Shown: positions 23,453 through 32,296 of the stretch, in pieces
How positions within the stretch are numbered: the first letter of the stretch is position 1
How the letters are laid out: each line of letters opens with the position of its first letter
Program-made: the position numbers and the translations under genes
Notes under the pieces: generated by a model
The model's input: only the letters and a program-made list of their open reading frames with translations
Told to the model about the DNA's origin: nothing
The model's database searches: none
Assembly (NCBI GenBank): GCA_021201035.1
Contig: JAJQFQ010000069.1
Location: 1-34,328, forward strand
Source of the DNA: Clostridiales bacterium
GTDB lineage: Bacteria > Bacillota > Clostridia > Lachnospirales > Lachnospiraceae
DNA: 34,328 nt
Reading direction: 5' to 3'

Positions 23453-25018
23453 ATGGATTTTAACAGGACGCAGATTCAGATGGACAGAAGGAAGGGAACT
23501 GTATCAACGCAGGTAACCTTTGACGAGGCATATAACCTGTCGGACTATCTTCCGGATATATATTCTGTTATTTTAAGCGGCGGGGAAGTACGGATCGATG
23601 AGGTGAAAACGGGAACGGGTCATGTGATGGTGAGAGGTGCGGTACAGTTTCGCGTTTTATATAAGACGGATCAGAATGAGTGGAAAATCAGCAGTCTGGA
23701 AGGGGAGCTTGCGTTTCAGGAGACACTGTCCGCGCCGGACCTGTGTGAATTTGATATGGTGACGGTTGAACCGGTGCTGGAAGATCTGTCCTTTCGTATT
23801 TCTAATTCCAGAAAATTGAATATCCGTGCGCTTCTGGAATTGAGAGTGATGCTCCGGGAACGGTTCGATGCGGAGATCCCGACAGCGTTTGAGACGGAAA
23901 TTCAGCCGGAAGTAATGAAGGAGGAGTATGATTTCCTTGAGATGAAGTACTATGGCAAGGAAAACTGCCGTATTCATGAGGAAATACGGTTGCCCTCAAA
24001 TAAACCCAATATACAAAAGATGTTGTGGCAGCAGACGCAGGTTTTAGGAACGGAGGAACGCCTGTCTCCCGGCATGCTTGATATCCAGGGAGAACTGCAG
24101 ATCCTGATTGTTTATGTCGGCGAGGAAAACAGCAGCCTGCAATGGTTTGCGGCAAAAGTTCCGTACCGCTGTGAATTTGAAATTCCGGAAGCGGAGAGCA
24201 CGATGGTGCCGTATATCATCACGCAGGTTCAGAATCTGTCCTGCAGTCCGCAGAGTGATGAGGATGGGGAATCCAGAGTGATTCTAGCGGAAGGCGAGCT
24301 GCATGCGGATGTCCGCCTGTATAAAGAAGAAAAAAAGGAGCTGATTGCTGATGCATACGCGTTAGACCGACATCTGATTCTGAAAAAAGAAACCTGTATT
24401 TTCCCGGAACTGCGTATGAAAAACGAGTCTGAGTGCCGGGTAAACGATACGATAAACATACAAAATCAGGAAAGCGGTATCTTTCAGATATGTGCCGGTT
24501 TCGGTGAAGAAGAAATTGACCGGACGACAGTTACTGAGGAAGGCATTCTGGCAGAAGGGGCGGTTCGCATCCGGCTTCTTTATCTGACAGATCGTGATAA
24601 TACTCCGCTGGAAGCAGCGGAAGGGGTGGTTCCCTTTCAATATCTGATTGAGATACCGGGTATACTGTCGGAAGATGATGTGGAACTGCAGCATTCACTG
24701 GAAGCCTTGTCTTTTCTGATGAAAAACAGCGGGGAGGTTGAAATTCAGGCTGTTGTCTGCTTAAAGACCATGGTGACCGGTTCCCGTGAACTGGATGTGA
24801 TACAGGAGATACAGGAGGAGGATTTTAAGATTGAGGAGTTAAATACGCAGCCCTCGATCGTCGGACTGACACTGGCGCCGGGGGATTCTTTGTGGGAAAT
24901 TGCGAAAAAATATCACACGACGACCGGACAGATACAGCAGATCAATCAGCTGGAAAACAATAAAGTTTTCGGAGGCATGAAAATCCTTCTGATTAAACAA
25001 CTGCCGAAGAGGGCATAA
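23453..25018 (+). CDS. SPOCS (DUF3794) and LysM domain protein, probable spore-envelope protein
   Basis: The protein has 521 residues. Repeated beta-rich SPOCS/DUF3794 units occupy most of the length: ILSGGEVRIDEVKTGTGHVM then VRGAVQFRVLYKTDQNE near the start, LDIQGELQILIVYVGEENS in the middle, and ILAEGAVRIRLLYLTDRDN later. A C-terminal LysM peptidoglycan-binding domain (about 468-518) contains LAPGDSLWEIAKKYHTTTGQ. The combination matches the clostridial spore coat/cortex-associated DUF3794-LysM proteins, although direct functional data are scarce. It has no signal peptide, fitting deposition from the mother cell. The ATG has AAGGAG upstream. Confidence 0.88.
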   Translation: MDFNRTQIQMDRRKGTVSTQVTFDEAYNLSDYLPDIYSVILSGGEVRIDEVKTGTGHVMVRGAVQFRVLYKTDQNEWKISSLEGELAFQETLSAPDLCEFDMVTVEPVLEDLSFRISNSRKLNIRALLELRVMLRERFDAEIPTAFETEIQPEVMKEEYDFLEMKYYGKENCRIHEEIRLPSNKPNIQKMLWQQTQVLGTEERLSPGMLDIQGELQILIVYVGEENSSLQWFAAKVPYRCEFEIPEAESTMVPYIITQVQNLSCSPQSDEDGESRVILAEGELHADVRLYKEEKKELIADAYALDRHLILKKETCIFPELRMKNESECRVNDTINIQNQESGIFQICAGFGEEEIDRTTVTEEGILAEGAVRIRLLYLTDRDNTPLEAAEGVVPFQYLIEIPGILSEDDVELQHSLEALSFLMKNSGEVEIQAVVCLKTMVTGSRELDVIQEIQEEDFKIEELNTQPSIVGLTLAPGDSLWEIAKKYHTTTGQIQQINQLENNKVFGGMKILLIKQLPKRA

Positions 25019-25083
25019 TGTCACGATTATTACAAAAATATTACAGAAAAATGTGAAATATTTCTGAAAAATGTCTTACTGTA

Positions 25084-25112
25084 TTGAAATCTGAAAGTAT
25101 TGATGTTATACT
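25084..25112 (+). promoter_or_regulatory. Sigma-A promoter of the NlpC/P60 hydrolase
   Basis: TTGAAA (25084-25089), a 17-base spacer and TATACT (25107-25112) predict a start near 25119 and a leader of about 55 bases. It rules out starts before 25113 and supports ATG 25175. Confidence 0.65.
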
Positions 25113-25174
25113 GTGAAAGCAATCTGATGATTATACAAACGATTTCGATAGAGAGACAGGAGCAGGGATATTTT

Positions 25175-26401
25175 ATGAAGAAGAGACTGATAGCGCTTGG
25201 CCTGGTGGTAGTCATGGTTTTCGGCGGCACACAGATGGTCGGCGCGACAGGTTTATCGGAGGCGAAGAGTAAGAAAAGCGAGGCACAGAGCAATCTGAAT
25301 TCGGTTCAGTCGCAGATCAGCAGTATCGAATCCCAGCAGGAAGAGCTGCAGGAACAGATTGACGCGTTGGATGCCGAGCTGGTTGAGGTGATTGTCAACA
25401 TTAACACGACAGAGACCGATATTGAGAATAAAAAGGTCGAGCTGGCAGCGGCACAGGCAGATCTCGAGGTTGCCAAAGAGACGGAAGAAGAGCAGTATGA
25501 GTCCATGAAGGAGCGGATCTGTTACATGTATGAGAACGGCGATTCTTCTTTCCTGACTGCGTTGATGGGGGCGGACAGTTTTGCGGATGTTCTGAATAAG
25601 CTGGAGAGTTATTCGACGGTATATGATTATGACAGAAGTCTGTTAGTTGAGTACCAGAATACGAAGCTGGAGGTTGAGAATCTGGTTGCCCAGGTAGAGG
25701 AAGAGGAAGCCCAGCTGGAAGAGATTCAGGCTACATACGAGGAACAGAAAGCAGAGCTGGAGACCATGAAGTCGGAGAAGAGCACCGAGCTGGAGGATTT
25801 CGATGCGAAGCTGGCTGAGGCCGAGAGCCTTGCGGCGCAGTATGAAGAGACGATTGCTGAGCAGAATGAGATCATTGCCGCGGCGCAGGCAGCGCAGGTG
25901 ACGACTACAGTGGGGTCTGTGACAAGCGGATCTTCCAGTGTGTCTTCGGGCAGCAGTTCTGTAAGCAGTACTTCGAGTAGCAGTTCTGCAAGCAGTACTT
26001 CGAGCAGCAGTAGTTCAGGCAGCAGTTCGAGCACTTCCACGGCGAGCGGTTCCGGATCGGCGGTTGCAAGTTATGCCTGCCAGTTCATCGGTAATCCGTA
26101 TGTATACGGCGGTACGAGTCTGACGAGCGGATGTGACTGTTCCGGATTTGTGATGAGTGTGTATGCGCATTTCGGCGTATCTCTTCCGCACAGTTCCAGC
26201 GGACTTCGTTCTGTGGGTTATGCCGTATCCGTATCGGATATGCAGCTGGGGGACATTGTGTGCTACAGCGGACATGTAGGTATTTATGTGGGAAATAATA
26301 CGATTGTGAATGCTTCCAACTCCAAGCCGTACCCGGCGGGGGGTATCAAGTATACGAGTGCGACCTACAAGTCAATCGTTGCTGTGCGGAGAATTTTCTG
26401 A
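25175..26401 (+). CDS. Secreted NlpC/P60 peptidoglycan hydrolase with coiled-coil N-terminus
   Basis: The protein has 408 residues. A signal peptide (MKKRLIALGLVVVMVFGG, cleavage near VGATG) is followed by a PcsB-like coiled coil (about 28-235), with SKKSEAQSNLNSVQSQISSI and further Glu/Gln-rich heptads. A Ser/Thr/Gly-rich linker of about 60 residues leads to a C-terminal NlpC/P60 domain. The catalytic Cys322 lies in CDCSGFVMSVY and His367 in GHVGIYVGN. The enzyme would cleave D-Glu-linked stem-peptide bonds outside the cell. The coiled coil suggests control by a membrane partner such as FtsEX, as in PcsB. The start has AGGAG and lies downstream of the promoter. A terminator follows. Confidence 0.94.
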   Translation: MKKRLIALGLVVVMVFGGTQMVGATGLSEAKSKKSEAQSNLNSVQSQISSIESQQEELQEQIDALDAELVEVIVNINTTETDIENKKVELAAAQADLEVAKETEEEQYESMKERICYMYENGDSSFLTALMGADSFADVLNKLESYSTVYDYDRSLLVEYQNTKLEVENLVAQVEEEEAQLEEIQATYEEQKAELETMKSEKSTELEDFDAKLAEAESLAAQYEETIAEQNEIIAAAQAAQVTTTVGSVTSGSSSVSSGSSSVSSTSSSSSASSTSSSSSSGSSSSTSTASGSGSAVASYACQFIGNPYVYGGTSLTSGCDCSGFVMSVYAHFGVSLPHSSSGLRSVGYAVSVSDMQLGDIVCYSGHVGIYVGNNTIVNASNSKPYPAGGIKYTSATYKSIVAVRRIF

Positions 26402-26428
26402 TAATAGAGTTAAATAAAGAACACAACA

Positions 26429-26462
26429 GTGCCGGTGCAGTTTTCAAAGTCTGCATCGGCAT
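26429..26462 (+). terminator. Intrinsic terminator after the NlpC/P60 gene
   Basis: GTGCCGGTGCAG (26429-26440) pairs with CTGCATCGGCAT (26451-26462) using two G-U-type pairs around a 10-base loop. It is followed by the T-rich TCTTTTCTT. No gene is seen between here and the aminotransferase start at 26676. Confidence 0.8.
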
Positions 26463-26675
26463 TCTTTTCTTCTGCTCGATTTTGAATGCTATCAACGTAT
26501 ACGGGACATTTCCTCTTTCTTTTTACTTATTTATGTGCTATGATAATTTACGTATTTATTACTTTAACGCTTTAAAGCGGTTTTGCGATAAAATATATGA
26601 TCAGAATACGTCTTCAGATGCTGAACTCGTGGTATATAGAGGGGTGTGCCGGGGGATACATGGGAGGAGAAGTTT

Positions 26676-27860
26676 ATGATAGCGAAACGTTTGCGCAAGT
26701 CTTTGGATGCGGCGATTTGTATCCGGGATATTTTTGAAGAGGGAAAAAAGATGGCTGCCGTTTACGGCAGTGAGAATATTTTTAATTTTACGATTGGAAA
26801 TCCCAGCGTAGAACCGCCGACTGTTGTCAATGAATCTATGATCGAGATTCTGAGGGAGGAGAATTCACTGTCGCTGCACGGCTATCCGGCAAATGTCGGT
26901 TATCCGGAGGTGCGCGCGCATATTGCAGAGTATCTGAATCAGACTTTTGGCTGCAGTTATGATGAGAACGGCATTATCATGACCGTCGGTGCGGCATCAG
27001 CGATCGCCATGATCGCCAATACTTTGCTGGATCAGGGGGATGAGGTGGTTACGTTCGCCCCTTATTTCTGGGAGTATAAAAGCTATGTGGAGTCTTTTTA
27101 CGGAAAACTGGTTCCCGCTTACTGTAATATGGAGACACTGCAGCCGGATCCGGATACATTTGAGGCAGCCTTAAGTCCGCGCACCCGGTTTGTGCTGATC
27201 AATACGCCGAATAATCCGACCGGTGCCGTTTACACGGATGAGTCTCTTCGCACGGTGACGGATATTTTAAAGAAAAAGCAGGAAGAGTACGGGCATCCGA
27301 TTTATCTGGTGTCGGACGAACCTTACCGAAAGCTGGCTTATGATATAGATGTGCCTTATCTGACCCATTATTATCCGAATACAATTGTTGTGTATTCCTA
27401 CAGTAAGGCGCTTTCAATTCCCGGCGAACGGATCGGCTACATAGCAATGGAACCTTGTGTGCAGGACATGCGTGACCTGTATGCCGGTCTGACGGCTTCC
27501 ATGCGGTATCTCGGCATTGTCAATGCACCGACGCTTCAACAGAAAATGCTTCTGAAATGTGTAGATGCGTCGGTGGATATCAGCATTTATAAGAGAACCA
27601 GAGATATTCTGTATAAAGGTCTGAAAGAAATCGGTTATACCTGCATTCACCCGGACGGCGCGTTTTATCTGTTCGTGAAGGCGCTTGAGGAGGATGACGC
27701 CAGATTCTGTGAGGAGGCGAAGCAGGAAAGGATTCTTATGGCGCCCGGCACTGCGTTTTACGGACCGGGGTGGGTGCGTATTTCTTACTGCGTGCCGGAT
27801 GAGGTGGCGACGAGGAGTCTGCCGGCGTTTAAACGGCTGTATGAGCGTTATCGGGGTTGA
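26676..27860 (+). CDS. PLP-dependent aminotransferase (class I/II, aspartate-aminotransferase fold)
   Basis: The protein has 394 residues and the fold-type I aminotransferase motifs: FNFTIGNPSVEPP near the N-terminus, GYPANVGYPEVRAHIAEYL, then NTPNNPTGAVY, SDEPYRKLAYD and the PLP lysine Lys244 in YSYSKALSIPGERIGY. The class uses pyridoxal phosphate to move an amino group between an amino acid and a 2-oxo acid. The amino-donor specificity cannot be read from sequence. ATG 26676 has GGGAGGAG upstream, which is better than an ATG at 26646. It stands alone between a terminator and the phosphopantetheinyl transferase. Confidence 0.9.
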   Translation: MIAKRLRKSLDAAICIRDIFEEGKKMAAVYGSENIFNFTIGNPSVEPPTVVNESMIEILREENSLSLHGYPANVGYPEVRAHIAEYLNQTFGCSYDENGIIMTVGAASAIAMIANTLLDQGDEVVTFAPYFWEYKSYVESFYGKLVPAYCNMETLQPDPDTFEAALSPRTRFVLINTPNNPTGAVYTDESLRTVTDILKKKQEEYGHPIYLVSDEPYRKLAYDIDVPYLTHYYPNTIVVYSYSKALSIPGERIGYIAMEPCVQDMRDLYAGLTASMRYLGIVNAPTLQQKMLLKCVDASVDISIYKRTRDILYKGLKEIGYTCIHPDGAFYLFVKALEEDDARFCEEAKQERILMAPGTAFYGPGWVRISYCVPDEVATRSLPAFKRLYERYRG

Positions 27861-27964
27861 ACTGATTCTCAGACAACAAGTCATTTTAAATCATTTGTGA
27901 GACTGTGAAATAATCATCCTGATTGTTATTTATGAAATAGAGAACGCTGCTGAAAATATACATA

Positions 27965-28489
27965 ATGAGAACAACGATATATTATTGTGACTGGGATAAA
28001 AAAAAGAAATCCTGCGAGCTGCTGCAGCTGGCCATCAGCCGGTATCTTGATCGGGAAATAGAAAGCATCACTGTTTGCCGGACAGAAGAACAGGGCAAAC
28101 CGTATGTGAGGGAATTGCCGGAGATACATTTCTCCATTTCGCATAGCGGGGGGATCTGGGTCTGTGCGGTCAGCAGCGCGGAGGTTGGCCTGGATCTGCA
28201 GGTTCGGTATGCGGGGGATGGTGAGAAGCTGGCGCGCAGATTCTTTCATCCGTCTGAGATTTGCTGGCTGGAAATCCATGGATTTGATCAGTTCAGCAGG
28301 CTGTGGACATACAAGGAGAGTTATGTCAAATATACCGGTGTCGGTTTAAAAGACGGGTTGGATTATTTTTCCGTCGTAGACGAACTGCCGGTTGCACAGC
28401 GGGAGATTCCGTTTCGGGAAGACTTTTGGATGGTGCTGACCGGCAGTAAGGATATGAGTCATGAAATTCCCCTGTGTTATCTGGAATAA
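27965..28489 (+). CDS. 4'-phosphopantetheinyl transferase (Sfp type)
   Basis: The protein has 174 residues, shorter than the about 220 of Sfp. It retains the core: a CRTEEQGKPYV-type loop, FSISHSGGIWVCAVS, the magnesium-binding VGLDLQ and the signature WTYKESYVKYTGVGL with Lys/Glu. These enzymes transfer phosphopantetheine from CoA to a serine on carrier proteins. The usual targets are NRPS/PKS carriers or ACP, but no such target gene is in the window. The spacing to the aminotransferase is 104 bases. The stop codon is inside a 17-bp perfect hairpin. Confidence 0.9.
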   Translation: MRTTIYYCDWDKKKKSCELLQLAISRYLDREIESITVCRTEEQGKPYVRELPEIHFSISHSGGIWVCAVSSAEVGLDLQVRYAGDGEKLARRFFHPSEICWLEIHGFDQFSRLWTYKESYVKYTGVGLKDGLDYFSVVDELPVAQREIPFREDFWMVLTGSKDMSHEIPLCYLE

Positions 28490-28502
28490 CACAGGGGAAT
28501 TT
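28464..28502. terminator. Perfect 17-bp terminator hairpin overlapping the PPTase stop
   Basis: AAATTCCCCTGTGTTAT (28464-28480) pairs with ATAACACAGGGGAATTT (28486-28502) around the loop CTGGA. The TAA stop (28487-28489) sits in the right arm. It can serve both the PPTase (+) and the convergent symporter operon (-). Confidence 0.85.
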
Positions 28503-28551
28503 GTATGGTGCTTCTGCAAATGGATTAGTTTATAATGCTTTACAGTTTGTT

Positions 28552-30081
28552 TTATGACTGCACATCATAGAACTTTTTCTCCCCTTTTTCTAACGCTTCA
28601 TAAAATTCCCTGGAATCCTCCGGATCCTGATGCGTCAGCAGGCTTACAACGATCATACATATGAGTGAGCCCGCGAGTCCGAACGCTCCGTACCATGATC
28701 CGCCCAGATCCCACACAAAATAAGTCATCAGCACGAGAACCGTTCCAACGATAGTGGAGACGACAGCGGCCTGTTTGGTCGCTTTTTTCCAGTAGATGCC
28801 GAGTACGAGGATAGGAAACAGCGGCATGACGATGGCGATGGCAAACATGATCAGCGTGAAGATCAGATCCGGAGGATTGATGGCAAACAGGATGCTGATG
28901 AGTCCGACGGCCAGAATGACGAGGCGCACGGACAGCAGCTGTTTTTTTTCGTCCATTCTGATGCCGAACGTGTGGTGCAGCAGATCCTCCGAGATGATGG
29001 AGCCGGTTACAAGCAGAAAGGAATCTGCGGTGGAAATGCCAACGGCGACGGCACCGACAAAGAAACAGATCATCAGAACGACGGCCATGGTTGGGTGGAT
29101 GTTTTGGATAATATTCTGAATCAGGTAGGGGATGATGTACTCCGTTTCATCGGTGCTGAGGCCGGGCAGCAGGGCGATGCTGACCAGTCCGATCAGCATG
29201 GTGCCGGTCCAGACAAAGGCCTGCAGGATCGGTGTCAGGAACATCAGTTTGCGCTGTGTGTTCAGGTCTGAGCCTGAGTAACCGGAGCGGATAAATACAT
29301 GAGGCAGCATGACGGTCCAGCCGATGGCACAGCTTAAGGGATAGCCGAAGCGTGCGCTGTAGGGAACCCAGCCGTCCGGTCCGGGATAGGAGAACCAATC
29401 GTTCGTGTTTTCCCATATTGTGGATAAGGCGTTGCCGAGCGAACCGCCGAAGGCGGTGAACAGGCAGGCGAACACGATAATCCAGAGAATGGATATGTAG
29501 GCGAGTCCCTGAATGGTGTCTGTCAGCGCGATGGATTTCAGACCGCCGATCATGACATAGGCGATTATTACGATGCCGACGATGATCACAACCTGCTGGT
29601 ATGCGATCACACCGCCCGTGGCGATCTCCGCCGCTTTCGAGATGGCAATCAGGACACTGGCGATATAGGGGAAGGATGCGCTTAAAAAAATGAGTGCCAA
29701 CAGAACCCGCAGCAGAGGGCTTTTGAAGCGGTCATAGTAAAAATCTGCAGGGGTGGTGTATTTCCGTGTGTTGTTTGTGATCCATACCTTGTTCATGACA
29801 AAATGAACGATGACAGGGAACAGGCATATGTAGCTCAGTTCCGATGCCCAGTATCCGATACCGCCCCGGTAGTATGCGCCGGGACCTGCGAAAAAAACCC
29901 AGGTGCTCATCAGGGAGGCGATATATGTCATCACGAGGATCGGCCGTTTGATGCTGCCGCCTGCCGTGGCAAAGCCGCGGGCGCTTTTTTGCCTGGAACG
30001 CATATGTTCTGTCAGAGCGACGATCAGCAGAAAGGCAAGGTATAACAGGAATGCAAGCCATACAGTTGAACTTTTTAACAT
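28552..30081 (-). CDS. Sodium:solute symporter (SSS family)
   Basis: The protein has 509 residues and about 13 predicted membrane helices, starting with TVWLAFLLYLAFLLIVAL. SSS-family marks include GSIKRPILVMTYIASLMSTW, WITNNTRKYTTPADFYYDRF and the sodium-site helix AVAVGISTADSFLLVTGSII. It would take up an organic solute with sodium. The substrate is not fixed by sequence, but its operon partner is an MttB-family methyltransferase, so a betaine-like compound is plausible (inference). The ATG at 30081 overlaps the stop of the upstream small membrane gene by 7 bases and has AAGGAGG upstream, pointing to coupled translation. Confidence 0.9.
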   Translation of the reverse strand: MLKSSTVWLAFLLYLAFLLIVALTEHMRSRQKSARGFATAGGSIKRPILVMTYIASLMSTWVFFAGPGAYYRGGIGYWASELSYICLFPVIVHFVMNKVWITNNTRKYTTPADFYYDRFKSPLLRVLLALIFLSASFPYIASVLIAISKAAEIATGGVIAYQQVVIIVGIVIIAYVMIGGLKSIALTDTIQGLAYISILWIIVFACLFTAFGGSLGNALSTIWENTNDWFSYPGPDGWVPYSARFGYPLSCAIGWTVMLPHVFIRSGYSGSDLNTQRKLMFLTPILQAFVWTGTMLIGLVSIALLPGLSTDETEYIIPYLIQNIIQNIHPTMAVVLMICFFVGAVAVGISTADSFLLVTGSIISEDLLHHTFGIRMDEKKQLLSVRLVILAVGLISILFAINPPDLIFTLIMFAIAIVMPLFPILVLGIYWKKATKQAAVVSTIVGTVLVLMTYFVWDLGGSWYGAFGLAGSLICMIVVSLLTHQDPEDSREFYEALEKGEKKFYDVQS

Positions 30082-30467
30082 GATGAATCCTCCTTCCCGG
30101 TTTCGGTTTGCGAATGTGATAATTGTTTTCGGTCATCCCCGAATTGTCCTGATGGTGAATTTGTGCGTGATTCGGCTATCTTTGCAGCGGAGTTTTTTTC
30201 TGTTGCTGATTCGGAGTCTGTTCTCCAGAGACCGTTCTTATCTGACGAAGAACCGGTTATTGTATCCCGCGGATCGCGCAGCCGGTAGATCCGGCATACT
30301 TTTACCAGACCGATATAGACGGCAATCCAGAGAGGAATCAGTGTGATTAACCCATGAATCAAGGTTGCCTTTGCGTGGCCATAGGCCGGCACAAAGGGCA
30401 GGTTGTAACAGGCATAGAAGATGATGACGGCTGCAAGCCATATTTTTTCTGCTTTTGTTAATTTCAT
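30075..30467 (-). CDS. Small two-helix membrane protein, symporter partner (DUF3311-like)
   Basis: The protein has about 130 residues. Two hydrophobic helices, IWLAAVIIFYACYNLPFV and TLITLIPLWIAVYIGLV-like, lie in the first 60. A polar, Ser/Thr/Lys/Glu-rich tail follows (AAKIAESRTNSPSGQFGDD), predicted disordered. Small proteins of this shape often sit beside SSS symporters and may stabilise them. The family name is tentative. ATG 30467 is favoured over ATG 30479 because GGAG lies just before it. It overlaps the symporter start. Confidence 0.65.
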   Translation of the reverse strand: MKLTKAEKIWLAAVIIFYACYNLPFVPAYGHAKATLIHGLITLIPLWIAVYIGLVKVCRIYRLRDPRDTITGSSSDKNGLWRTDSESATEKNSAAKIAESRTNSPSGQFGDDRKQLSHSQTETGKEDSSC

Positions 30468-30535
30468 GTAGATCTCCATTTCTTATCATCCGTCAGATTA
30501 TCCTGAGCACAAGGACAGATTGCAGATTCAGAGTT

Positions 30536-31969
30536 TTACTGCAGTTCTTCCGCGGCTCGTAATACGATGGCGTGAACCGCTTCCTTTGTTTCTTCATCCA
30601 GCATGCACGGAACAGGCAGTTTTTGAATTTTCTCATATTTTTCCAGAGCCCGGTCCAGAATGGTTTTTTCTTCATCATTGATACCGCGCAGATATCCTTT
30701 GTAGAACAGTTCCGGCCGGTGCGCGTCGCGCAGGTGATCCAGTGTATGGTCGCTCATCAGATACCCGTCCTCATCGTCTCCTTCCAGAAGCTCTTCAAAA
30801 TCGAGAGTCTCATCGTCGACGGCGAGACCGATGCGCAGACGCCGGGCAATGCCGAAAATTTCGTTGTCAATGATCAGCGTCAGCGGATTGATTGTTTTCG
30901 CGGTCTCCAGTTGGCCGGCGCCGCCCAGTACACTGGCATCCGACATGGCCATCATGTGAATGAGGGAAGTGCGCTCAATCATATTCTGTCCGTCGAGAGT
31001 CATGCTGTCTGTGCCGGTGCCGTAGGAATGGCAGGGAATGCCGTAGCCCTGCTCGAACACCTGCATGCAGATGAGGCGGCCGAAGGTGATCTCCGTGTTA
31101 GACTGCAGCGTGTAGGTTGTCTGCATATCCATGGAAAACAGGAGTGTGGTGGCGATGACCGGCAGTCCCGGGCAGAGCAGTTCAAGCATAACGATCTGCG
31201 CCAGCACGTCCGCGCAGGCCGCCAGCGCGGTGCCCTGCGCCGTGATCGGCGTATTGGCTCCGGCGGTCGGAAGCGCACAGGGTTGAACCGGAATGCCCGC
31301 TTTTGCACATTCATATAAAATCTCAGCATCCATGTATTTGAATTTTAAAACCGGAACACTGCAGGAGATAAAGCTGCAGATCGGTTTCTCGCGCAGATTA
31401 TCCGCATCGCCGACAGCGGCGGCACACATATCGATCAGATATTTTGTGTTTTCTGCTTCGTAAGGCTGAATCCAGATATGTTTTTTGGAAATCTGAAGTG
31501 CTTTTTCCAGTGTAAAAACATCAATGGCCTTTCCGGGAACGCTGTCGTCACAAGTGGACGGCAGTGCCACATAATCGATCTGATCCATCTCATTCACCAG
31601 ATGAAACCATTCCCCGGCATCTTCCAGAGTGACGTAATGCTTTTCGCCTTCTATTGGAAGATAATTCGGCGCACCGGTACAGGTTCTGGTGTAGAAGCTT
31701 CCTTCCGGATGGGGGAAAGTCATATTGTAAGTCTCATCCGGTGCGTACAGAGTAAATGTCTTCGGGACGGCGGCTAGTGCCCGGTTGATGATTGTTTTCG
31801 GGAAACGGACCGTGTCGCCTTCCACCGTGCATCCGGCAGCGGCAAGTTCTTCCTTCATCTTCGGATGATCTATGTGTGCGCCCCGCTCCGACAGGAGACG
31901 TTCTGTGCGATCTTTAAAAAGTGTAAGTTCTTCGGGTGACATGACGTTATATTTGATCCTTCCCTGCAT
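30536..31969 (-). CDS. MttB-family (trimethylamine methyltransferase-like) protein without pyrrolysine
   Basis: The protein has 477 residues and family features such as LLSERGAHIDHPKMKEELAA, SFYTRTCTGAPNYLPIEGE and MLELLCPGLPVIATTLLFSM, with PFAM-like MttB landmarks through HSYGTGTDSMTLDGQNM. The frame is uninterrupted: there is no in-frame TAG, unlike the true pyrrolysine enzyme, so this belongs to the non-Pyl branch. That branch includes the glycine betaine, proline betaine and carnitine methyltransferases MtgB, MtpB and MtcB of Eubacterium/Desulfitobacterium. Such enzymes pass a methyl group to a small corrinoid protein. No corrinoid protein or its methyltransferase is encoded nearby. It leads the operon with the small membrane protein and the symporter. 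The substrate is unknown. Confidence 0.88.
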   Translation of the reverse strand: MQGRIKYNVMSPEELTLFKDRTERLLSERGAHIDHPKMKEELAAAGCTVEGDTVRFPKTIINRALAAVPKTFTLYAPDETYNMTFPHPEGSFYTRTCTGAPNYLPIEGEKHYVTLEDAGEWFHLVNEMDQIDYVALPSTCDDSVPGKAIDVFTLEKALQISKKHIWIQPYEAENTKYLIDMCAAAVGDADNLREKPICSFISCSVPVLKFKYMDAEILYECAKAGIPVQPCALPTAGANTPITAQGTALAACADVLAQIVMLELLCPGLPVIATTLLFSMDMQTTYTLQSNTEITFGRLICMQVFEQGYGIPCHSYGTGTDSMTLDGQNMIERTSLIHMMAMSDASVLGGAGQLETAKTINPLTLIIDNEIFGIARRLRIGLAVDDETLDFEELLEGDDEDGYLMSDHTLDHLRDAHRPELFYKGYLRGINDEEKTILDRALEKYEKIQKLPVPCMLDEETKEAVHAIVLRAAEELQ

Positions 31970-32296
31970 AATGATGCTGTCCTTTCGGTTTGTATGTATT
32001 TTTGTTTTGTTGTATATAATTTCTATTTTACCACAGGTAAGGATAAATTCGTAGAGGGGATTTTTTCGGGTTTCAGTTAATCGAATATCATATCTTCTTC
32101 CAAATATTTTTATTGAATATAATCTTTATGTATGATATACTTCGGCTTATAAATCAGGACAGGTTCTTTTCTTACACTCATTCTGTTCGATTCGGATGTC
32201 TTGCAGGCATTCATTCTGATTTTTCATGACATTTCCGTCGGATAAAAATCAGCTTTACACTTTGACCTATTTTTTTTATAATGAAGGAGGAGTTAT
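31970..32296. other. Divergent intergenic region between the mttB operon and the rpn-type gene
   Basis: No gene is seen here. It holds the AAAGGA ribosome site of mttB (-), an AT-rich stretch, the + strand promoter at 32113-32141 and a hairpin CTGATTTTT/AAAAATCAG (32216-32224 and 32244-32252) in the leader of the Rpn gene. A minus-strand promoter for mttB is likely but not clear; TTACCT and TATATA 16 bases apart is the best I find. Confidence 0.5.
32113..32141 (+). promoter_or_regulatory. Promoter upstream of the Rpn-type gene
   Basis: TTGAAT (32113-32118), a 17-base spacer and TATACT (32136-32141) predict a leader of about 150 bases that includes the hairpin at 32216-32252 and a T8 run (about 32270). 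Confidence 0.55.

Noticed and set aside
25045-25080. CodY-like box (TTTCTGAAAAAT core) before the NlpC/P60 gene
   Set aside because: Three mismatches to the 15-base consensus in an AT-rich leader; not enough to call a site.
26482-26679. Short 65-residue frame between the NlpC terminator and the aminotransferase
   Set aside because: No ribosome site or domain; it overlaps the aminotransferase leader.
32254-32282. TTTACA-N17-TATAAT promoter directly before the Rpn gene
   Set aside because: Both boxes and the spacing are good, but transcription would start near 32289, inside the Shine-Dalgarno sequence (32286-32292). The promoter at 32113-32141 is more sensible.
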